A stretch of 6,038 nucleotides of DNA, taken from positions 1 through 6,038 of the forward strand of contig CATVQN010000080.1 in assembly GCA_958346135.1 (NCBI GenBank). The letters are read 5' to 3'. Made by a program: the position numbers and the translations under genes. Source of the stretch: an uncultured Eubacteriales bacterium. GTDB taxonomy: Bacteria; Bacillota; Clostridia; Monoglobales; Monoglobaceae. Under the pieces are notes generated by a model. The model was not told the DNA's origin, did no database searches, and saw nothing but the letters and a program-made list of their open reading frames with translations. Shown here in pieces: positions 1 through 2,565 of this stretch (the stretch's first letter is position 1; each line of letters opens with the position of its first letter).

Positions 1-4
1 ATCC

Positions 5-33
5 TTGACAGAATGCGTCCGTTTGGGTATAAT
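5..33 (+). promoter_or_regulatory. Consensus sigma-A promoter for the candidate antitoxin RNA
   Basis: TTGACA at 5-10 and TATAAT at 28-33 are both perfect consensus hexamers separated by 17 bp, so this should be very strong. The expected start is near position 40. No open reading frame with a well-placed ribosome binding site follows, and the transcript runs head-on into the small hydrophobic gene at 185-114. This suggests the promoter makes a regulatory RNA. Confidence 0.8.
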
Positions 34-59
34 AAAAGCAGATAAAGGTAAACCGCTTA

Positions 60-70
60 ACGGTTAGCCA
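60..70 (+). repeat. Left copy of an 11-bp inverted repeat flanking the toxin gene
   Basis: ACGGTTAGCCA here recurs in inverted orientation at 229-239. Further out, AGATAAAG at 40-47 recurs inverted at 250-257. Because the two promoters converge, both RNAs carry the same elements in the same order near their 5' ends. Confidence 0.7.
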
Positions 71-82
71 AATAATTGCGTT

Positions 83-119
83 ATATGACCGCATTACTCT
101 GGCAGGAGGGCGGTCATAT
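83..119. terminator. Bidirectional hairpin shared by the convergent transcripts
   Basis: ATATGACCGC at 83-92 pairs perfectly with GCGGTCATAT at 110-119, a 10-bp stem with a 17-nt loop. Plus-strand RNA continues into a T-rich stretch (TTGCTTTTA), while minus-strand RNA continues into an A/T-rich but not T-pure stretch. The toxin stop codon at 116-114 lies inside the stem. The position between two facing promoters matches the shared terminator of Fst-type loci, but neither U-run is strong. Confidence 0.6.
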
Positions 120-185
120 TGCTTTTATGGACACAATCATAATAAATATTATGATTGAAACAACTACTTTAAGTAATTTTTCCAT
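114..185 (-). CDS. Small hydrophobic peptide, candidate type I toxin (23 aa)
   Basis: The 23-residue product is an N-terminal charged start (MEKLLK), a hydrophobic stretch from about residue 4 to 19 rich in Val, Ile and Phe, and a short tail with Lys21. This composition is typical of small membrane toxins of type I systems, which insert in the cytoplasmic membrane and depolarise it. The start is supported by an exceptionally good ribosome binding site, AAAGGAGGTG (complement of 192-201), 6 to 7 nt before the ATG, and by a promoter upstream at 295-267. The gene faces a consensus promoter expected to make an antisense RNA. Prophage-borne type I toxins are well known in Bacillus and Clostridioides. 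I do not recognise the exact peptide family. It could instead be a small holin-like or regulatory membrane peptide. Confidence 0.65.
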   Translation of the reverse strand: MEKLLKVVVSIIIFIMIVSIKAI

Positions 186-190
186 AAGCT

Positions 191-231
191 CCACCTCCTT
201 TCCGAAGTCAAAGGACTTCATACGGAAGTGG
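191..231 (-). promoter_or_regulatory. Nested hairpin enclosing the toxin ribosome binding site
   Basis: Read on the minus strand, the leader folds as CCAC, TTCCG, a 4-nt bulge, AAGTC, loop CTTT, then GACTT, CGGAA, a 5-nt bulge AGGAG, and GTGG. All three helices are fully complementary. The Shine-Dalgarno core therefore lies in a bulge clamped between two helices, which would limit ribosome access. Structure-limited translation is a known property of type I toxin mRNAs. The pairing is seen in the sequence, the regulatory effect is inferred. Confidence 0.6.
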
Positions 232-239
232 CTAACCGT
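229..239 (-). repeat. Right copy of the 11-bp inverted repeat
   Basis: This is the exact inverted partner of 60-70. In the toxin RNA it forms most of the loop of a small hairpin, GTGG / CCAC (plus-strand 228-231 and 240-243). The neighbouring AGATAAAG box (250-257, minus strand) also matches the start of the opposite RNA. Confidence 0.7.
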
Positions 240-266
240 CCACTGATATCTTTATCTGCTGACTGC

Positions 267-295
267 ATTATACACGATGTGACAGAACAATGCAA
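267..295 (-). promoter_or_regulatory. Promoter of the toxin gene
   Basis: On the minus strand, TATAAT (272-267) is a perfect -10 with a 17-bp spacer to TTGCAT (295-290), a partial -35 match. Transcription should begin near 260-257, leaving a leader of about 72-75 nt before the ATG at 185. The weaker -35 compared with the opposing antitoxin promoter fits the usual excess of antitoxin RNA over toxin mRNA. Confidence 0.7.
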
Positions 296-313
296 GATAT
301 GTAAAGAAATTGT

Positions 314-338
314 AAGCACTCCTCTGGGGTGTTTTTTT
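314..338 (+). terminator. Rho-independent terminator upstream of the holin
   Basis: CACTCC (317-322) pairs with GGGGTG (326-331), with one wobble pair and a 3-nt loop, followed by seven T residues (332-338). It would end plus-strand transcription arriving from phage genes to the left, or an extended antitoxin RNA. Some read-through, or a promoter I did not find, is needed to express the lysis genes. Confidence 0.8.
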
Positions 339-368
339 ATTACGCAATATTGAGAAGGGATGAATAAC

Positions 369-617
369 ATGAAAATTTCAGTAGGAACCATAGCCAGAAC
401 CATCTGTTTGGCACTGGCGCTAATTAACCAGATCTTGACAGCATCCGGTCACGGTGTCATTAACATAGCAGACGATGACATCAACACACTGATTTCCACC
501 ATTTTTACCATTGCGGCAGCGCTTGCCGCCTGGTGGAAGAACAACAGCTTTACCAAGGCGGCGCTCGAAGCAGACGAGTTTATGAGGGAGGAAAAGACCA
601 ATGCGGATCGGAATTAA
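369..617 (+). CDS. Phage holin, SPP1/XhlB-like family (82 aa)
   Basis: This is a small two-helix membrane protein that forms lesions in the cytoplasmic membrane at the end of the lytic cycle, so that the endolysin reaches peptidoglycan. Hydrophobic segments lie at about residues 8-26 and 39-56, joined by a short turn with several Asp residues. The second ends in AAWWKNNSF, a hallmark I associate with the SPP1 holin family (B. subtilis XhlB has a similar AAWFKNN). The C-terminus is charged and cytoplasmic-looking. I chose the ATG at 369 over the in-frame ATG at 360 because GAGAAGGGA (352-360) lies about 8 nt before 369 but touches 360. The alternative adds three residues (MNN). The last 17 bases overlap the endolysin gene, which implies coupled translation. 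No promoter is evident between the terminator at 314-338 and the start. Confidence 0.9.
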   Translation: MKISVGTIARTICLALALINQILTASGHGVINIADDDINTLISTIFTIAAALAAWWKNNSFTKAALEADEFMREEKTNADRN

Positions 618-1401
618 CTGCGGTCATACCATAAGCGGAAAACCAGGCTCCGGTGCAGTAGGATATCTGATTGAAAGCGATGAGACCCGTGCGGTAGGCC
701 ATGCACTGATGGAGCTTTTGCGAAAGCGAGGACATATGGTGTTTGACTGCACCAACGATATTGCATCGTCTGAGTCGGATAACCTAAAGAATATAATCAC
801 GCTGGAAAGAGCGCAGCAGCTTGACGCCTTTTACAGCATTCACTTCAACTCCGGAGGCGGTACCGGTACCGAGGTATTTACATATGGCGGTAAAAAGACA
901 GCTCATGCCGGCATGATTTTAAAGAATCTGACCAAATTAGGATTTCGTGACCGAGGAATCAAGGACGGATCTCATCTTTATGTGATACGGCATAGCAATG
1001 CACCTGCAGCTCTGATTGAGGTGTGCTTTGTGGATTCTTCAAAGGATGCACAGCGTTATCTGAAGCTGAGTGCAGAAAGAATTGCAGAGGCAATCTGCCT
1101 TGGAATTGATGAAAAAGAAATCGAAGAAAGTGAGGGACTTACCATGAACCAATACGAAGAACTCAAACAGGAGATTCATGATTTATCTGAAACGGTAAAA
1201 ATTTTGGCAGAGGAACTGTACGATTTAAAGCATCCCATGATTTACAACTACATTGATGAAAATATGCCGGAGTGGGCAAGAGCATCCGTGCAGAAGGCAA
1301 TTGACAAAGGTATTTTAAAAGGCGAAGGAGACGGCCTGAATTTAACGTACAATGACCTTCGCACCATCGTCCGGGAGGACCGTTCAGGATTGTATGATTA
1401 A
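601..1401 (+). CDS. Phage endolysin, N-acetylmuramoyl-L-alanine amidase (Amidase_3), 266 aa
   Basis: This is a zinc hydrolase that cleaves the amide bond between N-acetylmuramic acid and L-alanine of peptidoglycan during phage lysis. The Amidase_3 domain spans about residues 1-173. The expected zinc ligands are His9 (in NCGHT), Glu28 and His81 (in SIHFNSGGG), and the catalytic glutamate is Glu140 (in LIEVCFVDS). A charged, probably helical linker (about 182-211) leads to a C-terminal domain (about 214-266) with an EWARASVQKAIDKGILKG motif, related in appearance to SLH-like or wall-binding modules of clostridial phage lysins. There is no signal peptide, so export depends on the holin upstream. 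The start follows GGGAGG at 586-591 with a 9-nt gap and lies inside the holin gene in another frame. An internal start at 1144 may yield the C-terminal part alone. The gene is intact. Confidence 0.95.
   Translation: MRIGINCGHTISGKPGSGAVGYLIESDETRAVGHALMELLRKRGHMVFDCTNDIASSESDNLKNIITLERAQQLDAFYSIHFNSGGGTGTEVFTYGGKKTAHAGMILKNLTKLGFRDRGIKDGSHLYVIRHSNAPAALIEVCFVDSSKDAQRYLKLSAERIAEAICLGIDEKEIEESEGLTMNQYEELKQEIHDLSETVKILAEELYDLKHPMIYNYIDENMPEWARASVQKAIDKGILKGEGDGLNLTYNDLRTIVREDRSGLYD
1132..1146 (+). promoter_or_regulatory. Possible internal ribosome binding site and start within the endolysin
   Basis: GAGGG at 1132-1136 is followed 7 nt later by an in-frame ATG at 1144-1146 (Met182), exactly at the boundary between the catalytic domain and the linker. 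Translation from here would give an 85-residue protein containing the coiled linker and C-terminal domain. Clostridial phage lysins such as CD27L and CTP1L are known to use internal starts to make a free wall-binding domain. Use of this start is inferred. Confidence 0.5.
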
Positions 1402-1418
1402 GATGTTTCGTGCCATAT

Positions 1419-1445
1419 TTTTTACACGATTTTTACACGATTTTT
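1419..1445. repeat. Two and a half 11-bp direct repeats near the prophage end
   Basis: The unit TTTTTACACGA occurs at 1419-1429 and 1430-1440, followed by a further TTTTT. The period of about one helical turn and the position between the lysin and the likely attR suggest arm-type integrase binding sites. They could instead simply be A-tract bent DNA. Confidence 0.55.
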
Positions 1446-1486
1446 CTAAAATTAGGTGTTTTATGGCGAAACGAAAGAAAACTATA

Positions 1487-1528
1487 AATTGCTTAAAACG
1501 CTTGTAGAAACGCAAGTTTTAAGCAATT
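1487..1528. repeat. Long inverted repeat after the lysis module
   Basis: AATTGCTTAAAA (1487-1498) pairs perfectly with 1517-1528, and after a CG bulge CTTG (1501-1504) pairs with CAAG (1513-1516), leaving an 8-nt centre TAGAAACG. It is A/T-rich and lacks a T-run on either side, so a standard terminator is unlikely. Possible roles are a recombinase or excisionase binding site, or an mRNA 3'-end stabiliser for the lysis transcript. Confidence 0.6.
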
Positions 1529-1567
1529 ATAAAATTATAAAAAATATCTATAAAACATAAAAATCCG

Positions 1568-1585
1568 TTCCCCATATCTCCACCA
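1568..1585 (+). pseudogene. ssrA: Probable displaced 3' end of tmRNA (ssrA), marking attR
   Basis: The segment ends in ATATCTCCACCA, matching the acceptor-stem 3' strand plus CCA found at the end of many Firmicutes tmRNAs (CATCTCCACCA). It is preceded by TTCCCC, which could be part of the T-stem. No T-loop or other tmRNA part precedes it; the sequence to its left is phage-like. A perfect terminator begins 7 bases later, as expected behind a stable RNA gene. Insertion of a prophage in the 3' end of ssrA leaves exactly such a stub at attR. The match is short, so this rests on position and context as much as on sequence. Confidence 0.55.
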
Positions 1586-1591
1586 CCACGT

Positions 1592-1620
1592 CGGAGCAAA
1601 GTTCGCTTTGCTCCGTTTTT
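1592..1620 (+). terminator. Strong rho-independent terminator (native ssrA terminator?)
   Basis: CGGAGCAAAG (1592-1601) and CTTTGCTCCG (1606-1615) form a perfect 10-bp stem capped by a stable TTCG tetraloop, followed by five T, then CTTT. It directly follows the tmRNA-like 3' end, so it is probably that gene's original terminator, now separated from its promoter by the prophage. Confidence 0.9.
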
Positions 1621-1691
1621 CTTTGTCAAGAAAAACATCCGCCCGCTTCCTTGCTTCTCCTCTTTCGCTAAAAGGCACGCTCGGCTCAACG

Positions 1692-1751
1692 GCTTACTTG
1701 AAAATTCGTTTGCGACATTTCGTTGTCGCTGCCACCCTTTTGCGAGTAAGC
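1692..1751. repeat. Nested palindrome of about 60 bp
   Basis: GCTTACTTG (1692-1700) pairs with CGAGTAAGC (1743-1751) with one wobble pair. AAAA (1701-1704) pairs with TTTT (1738-1741) across a one-base bulge. A separate perfect hairpin GCGACA / TGTCGC (1712-1717, 1724-1729) sits inside. It resembles a REP/MITE-type element or a structured RNA. No function is assigned. Confidence 0.5.
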
Positions 1752-1811
1752 GCCTACGGAGCATGGACAGCTAAACCGTTCGGCTTTTCCAGAATTTGCG
1801 GTCAAAATTGA

Positions 1812-1895
1812 TGCAGGAGATATGACCGTATTTCTATATACCCTAACTTTACCATCAACATGGTATCCTATGACGGAATGGAGATAGAGTTTTAA
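1812..1895 (+). pseudogene. Possible C-terminal remnant of an unrecognised protein
   Basis: One frame reads about 27 residues ending in the plausible protein tail SYDGMEIEF followed by TAA (1893-1895). It is closed upstream by a TGA at 1809-1811 and has no usable start except an internal ATG without a ribosome binding site. The tail looks more protein-like than the surrounding frames, so it may be the leftover 3' end of a decayed gene. This is a weak call. Confidence 0.15.
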
Positions 1896-1975
1896 GACAA
1901 TACCGCATAATGAACGGCCACTGCCTTTGCCGCACACCTGCATACAATCATTTTTGGTGCGTCGTAAATATTTTC

Positions 1976-2004
1976 TTGACATGGTGCGTAAAATATGGTA
2001 TGAT
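1976..2004 (+). promoter_or_regulatory. rpsO promoter with extended -10
   Basis: TTGACA (1976-1981), a 17-bp spacer and TATGAT (1999-2004), preceded by TGG (1996-1998) as an extended -10. This is a strong sigma-A type promoter. Transcription should start near 2011. An imperfect direct repeat GGTGCGT (1956-1962 and 1983-1989) flanks the -35 box, with no known meaning. Confidence 0.85.
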
Positions 2005-2010
2005 AGTCGT

Positions 2011-2128
2011 TGCGTGTGGAGAGCAGAACTGTTTTCCGCAGGAGGAACCTATGGCTTAGATATGGGGTTGCAGTATCTCCGCCCATTTCCAAGCGATACG
2101 GGGATAGAATTAAACGGAGGTGAAAAAC
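2011..2128 (+). promoter_or_regulatory. Structured rpsO leader, candidate S15 autoregulatory element
   Basis: The leader of about 118 nt has two hairpins. The first is 2015-2024 with 2031-2040: ten base pairs including three wobble pairs and a 6-nt loop. The second is TATCTCCG (2074-2081) with CGGGGATA (2099-2106): eight pairs, one a U-G wobble flanked by C-G pairs, with a 17-nt loop. S15 represses its own mRNA in several phyla through unrelated leader folds, often using a G-U/G-C motif like that in 16S rRNA. Between the hairpins, GGAGG (2041-2045) precedes ATG GCT TAG (2051-2059), a two-codon ORF. The true start follows GGAGG at 2116-2120. Leader length and hairpins are seen, S15 binding is inferred. 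Confidence 0.55.
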
Positions 2129-2392
2129 ATGGATAAGGACATCAAGCAGGAGATCATCAAAAAGTACGCGGTTCACGAAGGGGACACCGGTTCTCCTGAG
2201 GTTCAGATTGCGCTGCTGTCTTACCGCATCGACCACTTAAACGAGCATTTAAAAACGCATAAAAAGGATCACCACTCAAGACGTGGTCTGCTTAAGATGG
2301 TTGGTGTGCGCAGAAGCTTTTTGAAGTATCTGGCAAAGACCGACATTGATCGGTACCGTGCTATCGTTGAGAAACTTGGTTTGAGACACTAA
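2129..2392 (+). CDS. rpsO: 30S ribosomal protein S15 (87 aa)
   Basis: S15 is a primary binding protein of the small ribosomal subunit. It contacts the 16S rRNA central-domain three-way junction and nucleates platform assembly, and also forms a bridge to the 50S subunit. Signature segments are DTGSPEVQI (residues 19-27) and HKKDHHSRRGLL (44-55), the RNA-binding loop, with the usual ending KLGLR plus one residue. The length matches the family (88-89 aa). I chose the ATG at 2129, 8 nt after GGAGG (2116-2120). The in-frame GTG at 2120 overlaps that site and would add MKN. It has its own promoter and leader and its own terminator, and precedes pnp in the order conserved across many bacteria. Confidence 0.98.
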   Translation: MDKDIKQEIIKKYAVHEGDTGSPEVQIALLSYRIDHLNEHLKTHKKDHHSRRGLLKMVGVRRSFLKYLAKTDIDRYRAIVEKLGLRH

Positions 2393-2397
2393 TAGAG

Positions 2398-2426
2398 AGG
2401 GCGGTCTAGGTATAGGCTGCCCTTTT
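2398..2426 (+). terminator. Terminator between rpsO and pnp
   Basis: GGGCGGTCTA (2399-2408) pairs with TAGGCTGCCC (2413-2422), ten pairs with two wobbles and a GGTA loop, extended by A2398-T2423. It is followed by TTTT, then GACA and a second T-run. The wobbles and short T-run suggest it may be partial, letting some rpsO transcripts continue into pnp. Confidence 0.8.
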
Positions 2427-2464
2427 GACATTTTTTAAAAATAATAACCTAGAGAAGTCCGTGT

Positions 2465-2527
2465 TTAGCAGTTAAAAATATATGCTTTTGGGGGTAGGAA
2501 CAGGAAGCATATATTTTTAAGTGCTAA
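2465..2527 (+). promoter_or_regulatory. 22-bp hairpin in the pnp leader, candidate RNase III site
   Basis: TTAGCA (2465-2470) pairs with TGCTAA (2522-2527). After a single G-G mismatch, 16 consecutive pairs follow (2472-2487 with 2505-2520), leaving a 17-nt purine-rich loop containing GGGGG. The stem is A/T-rich with no T-run beyond it, so it is not a usual terminator. In E. coli a long leader hairpin of pnp is cut by RNase III, and PNPase then destabilises its own mRNA. The matching position here suggests similar control, by inference. Confidence 0.6.
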
Positions 2528-2565
2528 GTCGGGCCTCTCGGGAAAATTTTCAGGAGGTATTTGCT

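Larger units (their letters stand above)
40..128 (+). ncRNA. Candidate antisense antitoxin RNA of a type I TA locus
   Basis: An RNA from the promoter at 5-33 would start near 40, form a 5' hairpin (AACCG 51-55 with CGGTT 61-65), and end at the hairpin 83-119 followed by a short T-rich stretch (120-128). It would then be complementary to the last codons and 3' end of the opposing toxin mRNA over about 40 nt, as in par-type (Fst) loci with a shared bidirectional terminator. The T-run is weak, so read-through to the next plus-strand terminator at 317-338 is possible. That would give an RNA of about 300 nt covering the whole toxin gene. The 3' end is inferred. Confidence 0.5.
1..1567 (+). mobile_element. 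Right end of a prophage (partial)
   Basis: The stretch holds a candidate type I toxin-antitoxin cassette, a holin and an endolysin. It ends in repeats and an ssrA 3'-end-like segment, after which ordinary chromosomal genes begin. Lysis modules commonly sit at the far end of an integrated phage from the integrase, so this fits the end at attR. Structural and integrase genes would lie to the left, outside the window. The right boundary is inferred from the tmRNA-like segment at 1568-1585 and could be off by tens of bases. A decayed or domesticated prophage cannot be excluded, though both lysis genes are intact. Confidence 0.75.
1621..1975. other. Gene-poor host interval between the terminator and the rpsO promoter
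   Basis: About 355 bases carry no ORF with a credible ribosome binding site and start. Open frames of 67 to 114 codons on both strands overlap one another and have low-complexity, Arg- and Ser-rich translations unlike real proteins. The interval contains the nested palindrome at 1692-1751 and a possible coding remnant at 1812-1895. It may be a dispersed intergenic repeat, which only a genome search can show. Confidence 0.5.

Noticed and set aside
127..246. A 39-codon plus-strand ORF opposite the toxin gene.
   Set aside because: The nearest GGAGG is about 16 nt before the ATG and sits in the shared hairpin; the translation is Ser/Thr-rich and arises from the complement of the toxin gene and its leader.
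435..463. TTGACA within the holin gene as a possible promoter for the endolysin.
   Set aside because: The sequence 17 bp downstream (CATTAA) is a poor -10, and the endolysin is translationally coupled to the holin.
1799..1832. CGGTCA/TGACCG inverted repeat resembling the hairpin at 83-119.
   Set aside because: Only six pairs with a long loop and no T-run; the resemblance is short enough to be chance.
1519..1982. Several overlapping short ORFs on both strands between the terminator and rpsO.
   Set aside because: No ribosome binding sites, mutual overlap in different frames and low-complexity translations; better explained as non-coding repeat or palindromic DNA.
2061..2136. A 24-codon ORF in the rpsO leader starting at ATG 2061 and overlapping the rpsO start.
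   Set aside because: No ribosome binding site at a useful distance; it probably exists by chance in the structured leader.
2425..2453. TTGACA overlapping the rpsO terminator T-run as a pnp promoter.
   Set aside because: At 16 to 18 bp spacing no -10-like hexamer is present (CCTAGA region), so I did not call it; a 5'-end map would settle it.
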